Below are positions 1-11,531 of a stretch of 64,000 bases of DNA, one piece after another (within the stretch, counting starts at the first letter, position 1; every line of letters begins with the position of its first letter). This DNA comes from Narthecium ossifragum. Taxonomy: Eukaryota > Streptophyta > Magnoliopsida > Dioscoreales > Nartheciaceae. Below the pieces are notes generated by a model, which saw nothing but the letters and a program-made list of their open reading frames with translations, searched no databases and was not told the origin of the DNA. The stretch is from contig OY986969.1 in the NCBI GenBank assembly GCA_963920575.1, forward strand, positions 11,157,096 through 11,221,095, given 5' to 3'. A program made the translations under genes and the position numbers.

Positions 1-2689
1 GATGAGTCACTTTTACTTACACCGCTCACTATCAAGTGGCCAAAGAACCTCTCCTATAATCTGCCCCACACTTTGCAGAGACTTCAAATCATCTTCAGTT
101 CTTGGCAGACCTCAAGTTTTCCCTCACTGCACTTCCAATGCCCATAATATCATCAGGCATTAACAACTATAATATGCATATAACAAACAAAATCACATGC
201 TTTCAAAACTTACAGCTTGTATATATGAGTAACAAAACATAGTACGCTTGGATTCAGGAAAACACATCAGGAATTCGCTGCATTGACGAACTTAATCACC
301 TCTAAAGATCTATTCTAAGTTGCTTGATATATGATATGCAGGAACAATGTCTACTAATCTCCTTACATCTCAAAGTAATTGCCATCATTACCTTAATAGA
401 GTATGTCAAAGGCCAATTAATCATGATGAAACTTTTCTCATCATGATTCTGCTTTCTACATAACACCAGAAATGCAGAAGAAAGATCACGTCATCCATCT
501 AAAGTATAATGGAGAATATCCAAGCCTCTTAATGTGCACAACCAAACTCATGAAGGCATGGATAAGTTGGTAAATACTACCTCAAATTGGTGCAAGCATT
601 AACAACCTTTATAGTGGAGATAACAACCTCAAGGCAGAAAGAATGTGGCATTGGTGTGTTACTCAAGCTCAATTGGGGCTTTAGCTCAAACCTGTATATT
701 GATTTGGACATCCTCTATAGAAACTATGGCTCCGTGCAAGTCATAAACTGCACATGGCGCTAAAAATCTGAAGTGTACAACTTTGGTTGACTCTTTATAT
801 CTTTATAGCATATGCACAACTTGGGCAGGATTCAATTCAAACTTTCAGTAGTAGTATTCTTCCTTCTCCCTAAAAAGAAAATGCAACAAAAAACTACATA
901 GCTGGATGACATTCTTTACACTACAGCTATTCTCAATCAAAACCTCCTAAATGGATGGCATTCAATGAAGTTGGGTGGAATGGGTTCAAGGAAACATGGA
1001 CATGGGACTGATTAAAAAGATACTCAGCTAGGCAAGTGAATTTCCATTAAGTTTTCATTCCTGTGCATCTGCCAAGGAGCCTACTAATGGTTATGAGGTT
1101 TCAAGAACCACTAGATGGGTGATGGCTATTACAGTGCTTATTGTCAGCTGGGGTATTCAAAGTTGTTCCTGTAGTGTAGAGTCCTCTTTGATCCAGAGTT
1201 TTCTTGATCCAATTAATACCGAGGAGCACCACCTTAATATTTTTTCTCTGTTTTCAGGTCAACAAGGTGGCCTTAACATATCCAAGTCCTTTCAGCACAA
1301 CCGATAAAGCTCAATATTCATTTTTCAATATCTATAAACAAATATAACAAATAAATCCATTCCCACATGGGTCTAGAAGAATTAGCAGAAAATCACACTT
1401 TCATCTTCAGTAAGATCAAAACAACAACTTATCACCACAAATCATCATACCATCATACGAAAAAAATCCAATTACCAAAACCATGGTTTTGATATGGAGC
1501 AGAGGTCAAACACACAAAGAAAGAAAAGAGAGAAAAAACCAGAAAATATCCTGCAGATTTTATAGGTGAGACCATAAAACAAACACCAAAAGCACAATGC
1601 CTAAGTTGCCCTGTTAACTTTATACTGACATACAGATTTTATAGGTGGAGACATAAGCCTACTAGCAATCTCATGGCAATTTCAAAGGTACCCTTCTTGC
1701 AGATTCTACAATGGCCATGACATAGGCCTACTAGCAATCTCTTTCAAGGCCATCTCAAGCTAGAGAATAAAGTATTCTCCAAGCTGTAAAATAGCACAGT
1801 CTATCCATATCAGGACCTTTCCTTCCCCAAGAATTTGTGAGCATCAAACAAAACCCACTGTCTCTACTTTATATTTAACCACAACACAACCAAATGAGAC
1901 AAGAAAGTAGAAACTTGATGCTCGTAATGAACAACAAACAATAACTAAACACCAAAACAAAAAATCTATCACTTAAATGCTACAAATCTGTGATCGATTA
2001 TCAAAAATTAACTCAAAAATCCAACAAGGATGAAAGAAATCCGTGAATAATAGGAGAGGAGAATGGCGAGTATATGCTTACGGATCCTATCGAGGAGATT
2101 CAGGAGGCCGATTACATGCTTAATAGTGCTCGGCCGGCGAGGGGTTAAAGATAGAATATTAGGGCTTTGGGGTTCTCGGCCGGCAAGGCATGAGGTTAAA
2201 CATAGAATAGAAGGTTTAGGTGTGGACCCAAGAGGACCTAGGTTGAAGATAGAATATTAGCTATTGGTCTGGCGCCAATGTTTTCATGAGGCGGGAGGTT
2301 AATATAGCTACTTAGCATTTTGCATTAATAGGTTCAACTTTGATAGGTTTAGCTAAATAATTAAGTTTAGGTTTGATGTATCGTTTAATTTGATGTAGTA
2401 TTTTTGGACTAATAGGTTGTTTTGGCTTTCATGTATGGGTTCGGTGGTGCCTATTTGGAATAAAAGGTTGGGTTTGAACCGACATGAGGTCCTTCAAGAT
2501 TATGGCTTAATTTTAGATTTGATGTTTGGGCTAATAAGTATGGTGGTTTGGATTTGATGTTTTTAATAATAGACATAGAGTCTAGTCAATATTTAGCAAA
2601 ATGTCTAGTTAATAATAGTGGATTTTGTTTTGGATTTGGGATTGGATTAGATTTTTCTAATAATAGGCATATGTTGACGTTATCTCGAC
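1..2689. other. AT-rich DNA without a recognised gene
   Basis: No long open frame, splice-supported exon chain, LTR boundary or RNA gene could be supported here. The longest frames are 62-65 codons and resemble no family I know. At 2131-2252 a short stretch carries imperfect direct repeats: CTCGGCCGGC occurs twice, each followed by a GGTTAAAGATAGAATATTAG-like word, and the second half recurs a third time. From about 2355 to 2670 the words GGATTTGATG and AATAATAG recur in degenerate form, suggesting an old decayed repeat. It could be intergenic DNA or intron/UTR of a gene outside the window. Confidence 0.5.
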
Positions 2690-3414
2690 CCAAAAGCCCA
2701 ACTTAAATCTCACCTGTTTTATAAACAGGTCCGGTTTGTCAACCCGAACCAGACCTACTTTAAAATATGATTATTTGGTTCGTCAACCCAACCCGCTTTT
2801 AAACGAGTCAACCTGACCTGACCCGTTGAGGCTATTTATTACATGGGTAGGTTTTGGATCAAGTTTTATCTTATTATCGATATTCTATTTTTATAATGTT
2901 GCTTAAGGTTTTGAGATTAACCGGGTCTTGTGTTGGGTCGTGGGTCGCTAGTCGGGTTCGGATTGGATTTAATGTTACTTAAGGCCATAAATTTAAATGG
3001 CTTGTAAGTCGTGGGTTGGGTCATAGCTCGTTGGTCATGGGTCATCTGGTTAGGTCGGGTGGGGATTGCTACCCTATTTGGTATAGGGTCTAGTCGATAT
3101 TACATAAAACTTTAATGCATGCACATAAGACGCAAAAAATGAAAAAAATTCAATGATTAAAATTGGAATTTGACATGTAAAATGATCTTAAACAAGAATG
3201 ATGTAAAAGAATATATAGAAGAAACAAAACTCTCCAATAGATTGAAGTTTTTGCAAATAAATTATCTAATTTCATATTAATACAATAGTCTATTAATAAA
3301 AGGTTTTTTCTTTTAAAGTCACATATGTGATTACAGAATAGAAAAAACAATATCAATTAATCTTGTGATTATAGCACTACGTGGAATTGGAATCTTTGAT
3401 GGTCTAATAATCCA
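2690..3414. other. Low-complexity stretch rich in ACCCGACC/GGTCGGGT words
   Basis: The left half contains CAACCCGAACC and CAACCCAACCC words, and the right half (2920-3070) contains their complements GGGTCGTGGGTC and GGTCGGGTGGGG, so the two halves are loosely inverted. The words GTCTAGTCAATATT (2582) and GTCTAGTCGATATT (3088) flank it. This would fit a badly decayed non-autonomous DNA transposon, but I could not define clean terminal repeats or a target duplication. Confidence 0.25.
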
Positions 3415-3808
3415 TTTTTTTTAACCTAGTATAAAGCAAAATGTCTACTTTCAGCCTATACCAGCACTTCTAGCCGCTAGTATAGAATATGTGGCTATTC
3501 TCAATAGCTATACCAGCGGCCGACAAAGCCTACACCAGCAATTTCAACTGCCGGTATAGAAAATGTAGGGGTTGATTCTCAATACATATTCCATCGGCCC
3601 GAAAACCGCTGATATTGATATGACAAAGCCAGCAGTCGGAGAAACACGCTGGTATATACCTCTCAATACCAACGGTCACCACAAAGTGCTGGTAAAGACC
3701 TAGTCTTTGCCAGCAATCACGATGACCGCTGGTATAAGCCGTCTATACCATCGGCTTTTAATAAACGCTGGTGTGAAAACGCTGGTGTAGGCTTTTTTTG
3801 TTGTAGTG
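3415..3808 (-). mobile_element. Terminal fragment of a CACTA (En/Spm-like) transposon
   Basis: Read on the minus strand the segment begins exactly with CACTACAACAAAAAAAGCC, the classical CACTA terminus. Inside lie about a dozen subterminal copies of a CCGCTGGTATA / TATACCAGCGG-type word in both orientations, as expected for transposase-binding subterminal repeats. No transposase frame is present. The opposite terminus was not found: a CACTAC at 3376 matches for only six bases and lacks a matching 3-bp duplication. It is best read as a truncated or deletion-derivative end. Confidence 0.62.
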
Positions 3809-4151
3809 TATAGACTCTATACAGGCCTCAGTATACTAGTATAGGCAACACAACCTACACACCCACCTATCCTAGTTTACTGATCCTAGTATGGTCTGGC
3901 TAGTCTGGGCAGTCTTACATGCACAGCACCGCGTCCGACTGCCAACGCTCACCCAGACCCCTATAGACTCTACACAGGGCTCAGTATACTAGTATAGGCA
4001 ACACACCCTACACACCCACCTATCCTAGTTCACTGATCCTAGTATGGTCTGGCTAGTCTGGGCAGTCTTACATGCACAACACCGCATCCGGCCGCCAACG
4101 CTCACCCAGACCCCTATAGACTCTATACCGGCCTCAGTATACTAGTATAGA
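3809..4151. repeat. 153-bp tandem repeat, about 2.2 copies
   Basis: Units run 3809-3961, 3962-4114 and a partial 4115-4151. Each starts TATAGACTCTA and contains CAGTATACTAGTATAG and a CCTATCCTAGTT stretch. Units one and two differ at only a few positions by eye. The array abuts the outer base of the CACTA terminus at 3808. No coding potential is seen. Confidence 0.8.
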
Positions 4152-6086
4152 TCCAACATCCCCAATCAGATCAAATCCTCAAGTCAGAACCTCAATCAGA
4201 TCAAATCATCAAGTCAGATCCTCAAAGTCCTCGATCGACATACGGAGATCAAAATCCATCCGTCAAGTCATCGATATAGCCCCTAGACTCTGACTAGTCT
4301 AGCTACAGGACCTGACTAGACCCAACCACAATCTCTGTCTTAAGACAGCCTGACATTCCTCGCATGTATGCACAAGCCACACAACATCATAATATAATCA
4401 AATATAGTAATTCATAAGTTCTCATATATGCAAACAATACAGGAATAGCATAGCATAACCTTCCATAACACAATTAAGCAAGTAGAGGGCTTAGCTAGCC
4501 CAACATATCATAACATAGCATGCAACCATCATCACAAAGGTATAGCTATACAACATGGCATACAACACAACATTGCATCACATATAAAAACACAACATAT
4601 AGCAAGCATATCATAACATACACACATCCCTAGTAGGAGGTAACTCCTACCTCAAAAGGCGATTGACATGAAATCCCTAAGCCTTGGGGTCCACGTCACA
4701 CTCCGAACTCTAACGGCCACCCACCAGATCGCCTAAAGCACAACAACAAGGAAAGTGGTCAGGTAGGGCACCAAACGCTGTTAAATCTACTAAAATTAGA
4801 TAGAGCTCGAAAATCGGTCGAAAAGACCTGACAAAGACCGAAATCGGATGTCGGCACTCCACACGCCGAAGTGTGCGACGACTCCGCCCACGGGAGCTGC
4901 AACTTGCCTCGCCTGCGATGCATCTGTGATGGATCTGTGACACGTCAGAGACGGATCTACGACGCGTCTGCGACGGATCGGCGACGCGTCTGCGACGGAT
5001 CTGCGACGCGTCTGTGACGGATCTGCGACGGATCTGTGACGCATCTGTGACGGATCTGCCAAGCCTGCGATGGATCTGCTGTGCCTACGATGGATCTGCC
5101 GCGCCTACAACGGACTTTGCCGCACCGACGACGGACTCTACCGCGCTTGTGACGAAATCTGCCGCACCGACGACGCGTCTGCGACAGAATCTGCCGCACC
5201 GATGACGTGTCTGTGACAGAATCTGCCGCACCGACGGCGCGTCTGCGACAACCCAGCCCCGGCGACACGCACCCCTCCGCCAAGAAGGGCCGCTGGAGCT
5301 CTCGTCGGAACTCCATCGGAGCTTCGCTAGAGGCCCACAAAACCCGTTGCTTAACGACCGGACAGCCACCACGGCGAAGAGGACTTTGCTTGGTGCCCCA
5401 ACCACCGAATCCAGGGGAAGATCAACGGCCATGGCCAGAGGAAGGCAGGCCGGAAATCTCGCGGGAAACCATGGAAGGGAGGGGAAGCAAGCTTCAGCCA
5501 GCATGGGAAAACACCCAAACATGGTCTGGAGAGATGCCCCGGACCACGGGGGGTCCTTCCCCGGTGCTGCAGTCGCCGAGGGAGGTCCCCGACGCCGTCC
5601 GCAACATCTTCTCCGGTGACCCATCGCCGAATAACCGCAACGCTCCCTGAAACCCAACGGAAAACACACAAAAAGAAGAGATCGGAGGGGGAAAGAAGAT
5701 GAGAGCTCACCTGAGCCAAGAGGGAGATGAAATCCGACGGGAACCTCACCAAATCTACCCGATTTCCTTTGATCTCCATTTCTACTTCTCCTGGTTTTCT
5801 TCCCCCTTTCCTTTCTTCTCCGGCGCCGACAATCCCTCTTCATCCTCCAGATCTCTCTCTCTCGATCTCTCTCCCAATCTCTCTCTCAATCTCTCCCGAT
5901 CTCTCTCTCAGGTTGGCGCCAAAGAAAAGGAAGGAGAAGAGACTCGATTTCTTGAGAAGGAGGGGTGGTTTTTGCAGAAAAGCCCCCGTAAAACATGAAA
6001 TTACATGAAAAGTCCTCCACTCTTACATAAAAGCCCTTATATGAAAATAGGCCCTTACACAATCACTATCCTACAGAGTAGACTAG
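4152..6086 (-). repeat. GC-rich LTR-like tract, possibly an old Del/Tekay-like LTR on the minus strand
   Basis: Read on the minus strand the order is a TGTGTAAGGGCC word at about 6058, a tract telling of long leader sequence (purine/pyrimidine-biased GAGA repeats at 5840-5910), a GC-rich stretch and finally AT-rich sequence. That order resembles the two clearer Tekay-like LTRs in this window (11532-14899 and 27762-30288), which also start TGT..GAGGACC and carry a GC-rich leader. No matching TGACA end or target duplication could be fixed. Long open frames on the minus strand (252 codons at 5085-5843) look like compositional by-products, not a recognisable protein. Confidence 0.3.
4921..5250. 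repeat. GC-rich tandem repeat of GACGGATCTGCGACGCGTCT-like units
   Basis: About twenty degenerate units of 15-21 bases built on CGACGGATCTG and CGACGCGTCTG follow one another. They create overlapping arginine/serine-rich frames on the minus strand and aspartate/alanine-rich frames on the plus strand, which explains the long open frames here without invoking a gene. Confidence 0.7.
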
Positions 6087-7391
6087 TGGTGAAGTTCAGA
6101 ATCGATTCACAGGGAAAACGTTAGAAACCGAAATCAATTCTCGAAACTCGAATCCTAAGCAGTAATCAAAGGTGGGTTGAATTATCTAAAAAGTACTTAA
6201 GAAAGCAAGTAATGTGATCAGGGTTTGAAACAAGTTAAAAATTACCCAAGGATCACTCAATCTACCCTAGCTTCACCTTTAATCTTCTCTAATTATCCTC
6301 TTGTTCCCTTCTCTCAACATTATGGATCATATGGCTACAAGCTAACCTGAATCCCTAAAAGAAAGTTAATGTTCCCAATGGCATAATCTATCTTTGTTTA
6401 GCATAAATCATCTTTGGTCCTATGATTACTTTAAATTATTCTACTCCTAAGGACCTTGGGTTGGGATGACTTATCTTCACTTAATATAGATTATCTCAAA
6501 AGCAAACAAAAACCACACGAAAACCATCTCAAGAATCTACGCAAACAATCACAGAAAGTTTATGTGACTAAAAAATCCTTCAAAAGAGATCCGCTCCTTC
6601 AAATCTTTATAATTAAAATCAAATTTGAGAGATCATATTGAGAAGAAGTTTACAAAACTCAAACAAAAAAAAATCAAAGGTTACACTAGGGTTTCATGAG
6701 GTCCCTAAAATTAAGAATTAGCCATTCATCTTTTGAAAAAGATCCATAGATGTTGGGAAGAAAACTGTCAATCTTTGTAGAAAGGTTGTTGTCTTCAAAA
6801 CCCTCGCCTTCTCCTCTAAAAGTGGTCAAAAATATGATAATTTTCAGCTGGAATAACCCATTTATATAGCAGAGACCATCCATCTCAGAATTAGAACTCA
6901 AACATGGAGTTAAACTCTAAATTTCCTAATTTCCGTATTGGTGGCGTCAACTAAGCAATCGATCGGACTCAAAACCGATCAGTTGGTTGGGATTGGTTCA
7001 CTGGGCCGATTGATTGCTACGTCATTAATTGATTTCATCAGCTTTTTAAATTTCAGCTTCCACATATTCCGACTTTACTTCAAAATTGGCGCCAATTTAT
7101 AGAGAATTTCATAAAGTTTTCAACATGAAAGTTGTAGCTATTGAAGTCTTATTTGATCTCCTAGAATTTCCAGATTTATACATTTTTGTATAAAGTCTCG
7201 TGATTTATTCCCAAACATTCGACAAAACAATCTTTTTACAAAATTTAGTATTTTTTGGCAAAATTTCTTGTATTTCTTTTGAAATCATACTTAAATATGA
7301 AATCAAACAATAAGATATCAAATACAAATACTCTTAGGCTAACAAAGGTAATTTAAGTGGCTTAATTATGCATAATATGTGACTTATCACA
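6087..7391 (-). mobile_element. 3' LTR of reverse-strand retrotransposon H
   Basis: On the minus strand the segment starts TGTGATAAGTCACATATTAT directly after a purine-rich tract (AAGTTGGGGG, 7392-7401) and ends ...TGAACTTCACCA. It therefore has TG...CA ends and a polypurine tract in the right place, at a plausible 1.3 kb. The matching 5' LTR would lie right of 10937, where element H is cut by a solo LTR and then a sequence gap, so the boundary is not confirmed by a second copy or a TSD. Plausible lineages are Ty3/gypsy Athila or Tat; this is uncertain. Confidence 0.5.
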
Positions 7392-7401
7392 CCCCCAACT
7401 T
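7392..7401 (-). promoter_or_regulatory. Polypurine tract of element H
   Basis: The minus strand reads AAGTTGGGGG immediately before the TGTGATAAG start of the LTR. A similar AAGTTGGGGG word recurs on the minus strand near 8481-8490, inside the long untranslated region. Confidence 0.55.
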
Positions 7402-9097
7402 ACACTTTGTTAGTTCTCAAGCAAAGAAAAGATAAAAAAAGAAAGCAATAAATCTAAGTAGCCACTTTCGTAGGTCTCACAATTGCACTTAGTATGTGCA
7501 ACAAATGTTTAAACCCCCGGTTTATCCAAGTGGATAAGTTATAGTCTCGTGAGGGTTTTCAGCGATGATACCCACAAATATCTATACAACCCTTGACCAT
7601 GGCATAAGAAATCAATCACAATATTCATCAATTTTAATGCATAAGGTAGAAAGCATATCCTTGTATTCATTCTTGTACCCATAAGAAAATAAAACAATAG
7701 CAAACCAATGCATGCTAAATACCTTTCCAACACTTCAACATATTTAACAACAATTAAGAATAACTCCAACACATCCATGTGTGTGAAAAGTATTCCACAT
7801 GTATCAAAGTATCAATTATATCTAAACATTTCAACCAATCAAGAATACGAAGTTAGACAAGTACATGCATGACTTCTGCAATGCTATGATTTCCTAAGCT
7901 TTCTTCAAGTTACATATTCGGTTCAAGCCAGTGACTCCCAAACCAGACGGTTTTAGGGCACTAGGTGTAGAACACCCTTCAGATTCTAATGCTTAAACCA
8001 TGAAGGCTACAAATCATAACTAGTCATTTTTCAGGAATTTTAACCGTTTTATGTGAACAATATACCTTGTTAGGCATCTTGCCCGATTACTAAGTATGAA
8101 ACCCTTTTTAGCATGTAAAGCTTCTCTTTTTTTTCACATGATCACATACTTTCATGTAAGATGGCATAAAGTCATAAATCCATCCTAGTATCATGCTTAA
8201 AATCTAATTTCAAATCATCAACATGTGGAAGTGAACAAGCACATTAGGATATGTCAAGGCATCCTTAATTTAAGGCAAAAGTGTTGAAGTATTGATCAAT
8301 GTCATGCATAGCAAAAATTTAGTTATATCTTATATCACATATGAGAATCAGAATGAATCATAAAAATATGTCTCTAAACGAAGCATCAATGAACATCACA
8401 ATCTCATTCTCATGACGTAGCTCAAGGGTGTATAATATCGGTTATCAGAAAAAGATATGAACATGAAAACCATGAATGCTACCCCCAACTTAAATGTAAT
8501 TGTTCTCAATTACACTAAGTCATAAAAGTAAATCAAAGAATAAAGGATAGAGATAACTATAATGATGCGCAAAAAGTTGATTCCACCTCCACAAATATGT
8601 TGAATCCCCCCCTCCCCCCCCCCCCCCCCCCCATAAACAGTCAACTCTCTGCCACCTATATCTCATATTTCAAGACTAAACAAGTCAAGTATTATAATGA
8701 ATTGGAAGAAGTCAATAGAATTCAAGAGGTATGGATGATAGAGTTAACCAAAAGTTAGTGATTAAGCATAGCCTCCCAATTGATCTTATCACCGTATCTT
8801 GTCAGTGAAATAAGTACCTTTCCCAAAGTGCAAGATATATATGATAGAAATTGTCCAGTAAAGCACAAAAAGGCACATAAGTAGTAAAAATTTTGGCAGT
8901 CTCTTTTGTATTTATTAGCATACCATCTTGTACAAATATTCAATCCACAAAATATAAAAGTACAAGAAAATAACAAGGAGATCCACTAGAGTAAATAAAG
9001 CAGACATACAGCAGGAAACCTACCAACCACACAGAGGACATCTCAATTATCAAGTCCAAAACAACCACACCACAAAAAATAATCAAAATAAAGCAAA
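7402..9097 (-). other. Untranslated region of element H between last ORF and LTR
   Basis: About 1.7 kb of AT-rich sequence separates the ORF fragment at 9098-9661 from the polypurine tract. No frame above about 80 codons is convincing. The region has a second AAGTTGGGGG word near 8481 and a C homopolymer at 8606-8632. Long untranslated 3' regions are common in Athila/Tat-like elements. Confidence 0.45.
8606..8632. repeat. Poly-C tract (27 bp, one interruption)
   Basis: Twenty-six cytosines interrupted by one T at 8613. Its length is probably unreliable in assembly. Confidence 0.9.
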
Positions 9098-9661
9098 CTA
9101 ACTGTCATCCACGTCGTCATCCCAAGAAACTAGCAAATCGGTAGGTGCAAAAGAAGAAGACCCGGTAACGCTTGGAAGACGACATAACAATGTCTCAATA
9201 GTATCAAAACACCTGGGGACCAGTCGGAACTGTGTCTCAACACAACTCTGAAAGGAAGCAACCTCAGACTTAGGCTCATCAGCAGGACGGGGTGGAATAG
9301 GGGCACGCGGACAACTGATCTCATTCAAGGAGTGGGTCCAAGTGGCAGTGGTAATAACTAAAACATTCGGCTCACTTTGAAAAGAGGCGGGGGCATCTGG
9401 AATCTGAGAGGCAATGACTACAAAAAGAAGACTCGGGTGGGGTAGAGTGGCTCTGGTAGACTGAGTCTAGCGGCCTCGAGTGACTGAACCCTGGAACTTC
9501 TTGATGTCATCAAAGAGAAGTCCAGGCAAGTCCACTTCATAGCCAAGTTGGAGGCGAAAAAGAGTACCTAGCATCGGTCCCTGTTGCTCCTGAGAGTGGG
9601 TCGTCTGAAATACATTCGCCCACATGTTAATATCCACAAACCAAAAATTAGGATGCACGTA
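9098..9661 (-). pseudogene. C-terminal fragment of an ORF in element H
   Basis: One minus-strand frame runs from the solo-LTR junction at 9661 down to 9098, broken by a single in-frame TAG near 9467. The upstream part has WANVFQTTHSQEQQG and LPGLLFDDIKKF, loosely like the 'putative plant transposon protein' domain found in env-like or accessory ORFs of Tat/Athila elements. The downstream part ends in an acidic SWDDDVDDS tail. The position, after presumed pol and before a long UTR and LTR, fits such an accessory ORF. Its N-terminal part is beyond the family-A insertion and the gap. The domain assignment is an impression only. Confidence 0.4.
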
Positions 9662-10932
9662 TGATACGAGTCGATCCGACTCGACCAACTGTACCCGAAC
9701 CCAGAAGAGGAACCAAACTGGTTCAGCCTCTTTCCTAGTTTGACTTGGTCTTCCTTAGTTCAAACTAGAGTATTTAATTAGTATTTATCATTAGTCTTTT
9801 ATATTTAATTGAGTCCTAGTTGATATTTGAGTTAGGAAGTTGAGTTGAGTTTGAAACCTTATTACTTGCTAATTAAGCAAGGGGGTTTTCTTGTTGGATT
9901 AGGACTATGTCAAGGTCTCTATAAAAGGACCTCATTAGTTTGTATTAGGTTATGCATGAGATGAATGAATTATGAGTAGTTGATAAATTATCATAGGAGT
10001 AGAATATCAAAGGAGTAGAGATAATATAGCTTCCACCAGATATCCATCATACATCCATCTTCTTCCTCGTCGGTCATCTTCTCCGCAGCCGGCACCGCCT
10101 TCACCTTCAATTTCCTTCTCCCCGCCACTTTCTCTCTCCGCCACGTTAGCGACCCCACCGCTACGTCAGCGCCACGTCACCCCTACTGTTCATCTTCTTC
10201 CTCCTCTCTATCCCGAAACCCTAGCCAAGCTTCACTGCCGTTCCTTTCCGGCCACCCCCGTTGCCATCCAAGACGTCCATCCACTTCCCCTACCTCCCAC
10301 GACTCCGGCCATCCTTTTCCCGCCATCTTCCATCGCCTTCGGCGCCGTCCTCGGCGAACCCGATCTCCGTCCCCATCACCGGCAAGCCGCGTCCGACCCA
10401 TATCTTACCTCCAAAGTACGCCGCCGACCTCCCTAGGCCAGATCCCGGTCTTCTACGACGTCCCAAAGCCCCGCAGAAGCCTCCCCGTCGTCCCCGACGC
10501 CGGTGAACCCAAACCCCCGCCGTCCATCTCCCAGATCCGGCCGATCCGCCACCTACCTCACCGATCCGAGCCGGTAGATCTCTTCCCCACCTCCAGGCGA
10601 CCCTTCCTGGAAGTATTCCGACCGCCGCCGACGCCCTACGCCAGAGATCCACTCCGGCGACTCCTCAGCCGTTGGATCTTCCCAGGCAGCTTTGGCCAAA
10701 TTGGCTCAGCCACTTAATCCGGATCCAGCCTAATCCACTTGGTCAGCTTAATCCAGATCAACTCAGACTTGACCCAGTCAAGTCCCATCCAATCAGACTC
10801 AACCAGATCCGATCCAGCTCAAGTCAGATCCGATCTAGCTAGCCAAATCAGCCCATTGGACTCAAATCAAGTCCGATCAGGCCGATTCTGATCAATTGGA
10901 GCAGTAGAAACCCATTACGAGAGGATCATAGC
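9662..10932 (+). mobile_element. Family A solo LTR (TSD acgta)
   Basis: It starts TGATACGAGTCGATCC and follows other family-A LTRs throughout, including TATAAAAGG near 9920, the C-rich leader and the GATCCAGCC-rich 3' part. The duplication acgta lies at 9657-9661 and 10933-10937. Unusually, the last ~24 bases typical of the family (CGAGTAGACCGCTCGTAACA) are missing: the copy ends ...GAGAGGATCATAGC. There is no internal region, so it is a solo LTR in element H. Confidence 0.85.
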
Positions 10933-10959
10933 ACGTAAGAGTGAGGAATAGCATCGGTG

Positions 10960-11159
10960 NNNNNNNNNNNNNNNNNNNNNNNNNNNNNNNNNNNNNNNNN
11001 NNNNNNNNNNNNNNNNNNNNNNNNNNNNNNNNNNNNNNNNNNNNNNNNNNNNNNNNNNNNNNNNNNNNNNNNNNNNNNNNNNNNNNNNNNNNNNNNNNNN
11101 NNNNNNNNNNNNNNNNNNNNNNNNNNNNNNNNNNNNNNNNNNNNNNNNNNNNNNNNNNN
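10960..11159. other. Assembly gap of 200 N
   Basis: Exactly 200 unknown bases, a round number typical of a placeholder. It separates element H (left) from element E (right), so the real distance and the H/E junction are unknown. Confidence 0.99.
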
Positions 11160-11245
11160 TGCACAAGCGAAGATAATCGTAGGCAGACCTCATGAGGAGA
11201 TGGCGACTCGCCAAGATGAACTGCCGGCTGGCCGAAGGAAGCATA
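11160..11245 (+). mobile_element. Left visible fragment of element E
   Basis: This 86-bp piece ends with the target site gcata (11241-11245). The same gcata reappears at 25725-25729, where E resumes, so this is the left flank of the large composite insertion. Too short to type on its own. Confidence 0.6.
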
Positions 11246-11374
11246 TGATACGCCGAGCTTTCTCGTAAGTGTGGGAACCGAGTCTCTTGTCTGGTCTCGG
11301 CTACTCCTTAGTCAAATCTATGGCTAGGTCGAGAGATACCTTTAGGGTTTTAGGAGAAGCATCCTAGTATATCA
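11246..11374 (-). mobile_element. Internally deleted family B LTR (outer left end)
   Basis: It begins TGATACGCCGAGC like the hybrid LTR at 20170, follows the family through TAGGGTTTTAGGAGAAG, then jumps to the terminal TATATCA, so roughly 700 bases are missing. A polypurine tract (minus strand) adjoins it at 11375-11395. Confidence 0.75.
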
Positions 11375-11531
11375 TCCCTTCTCCCTTCGAAATTGGCCTT
11401 GTCCTCAATGCTTGAATCTGCTGAGGAAAAAGGGCTATGCACTTGTCAAACCGGAGTGATCTAGCTAGACAACAGCTGTAGCTTTGGGCTCGATGGTGAA
11501 AATTCTGGTCGCACCCATGGTGGATCAGTTG

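Noticed and set aside
1119..2260. Short frames of 62-65 codons
   Set aside because: No homology, no codon pattern and no promoter or splice support.
3376..3381. CACTAC as left end of the CACTA element
   Set aside because: Only six bases match the right terminus and no matching 3-bp target duplication is present.
5085..5843. 252-codon minus-strand frame rich in arginine and serine
   Set aside because: It spans the GC-rich minisatellite and leader-like sequence, and overlapping frames on both strands are equally open, so it reflects composition rather than a gene.
10892..11268. Frames of 84-109 codons across 10.9-11.3 kb
   Set aside because: They consist almost wholly of unknown residues from the 200-N gap.
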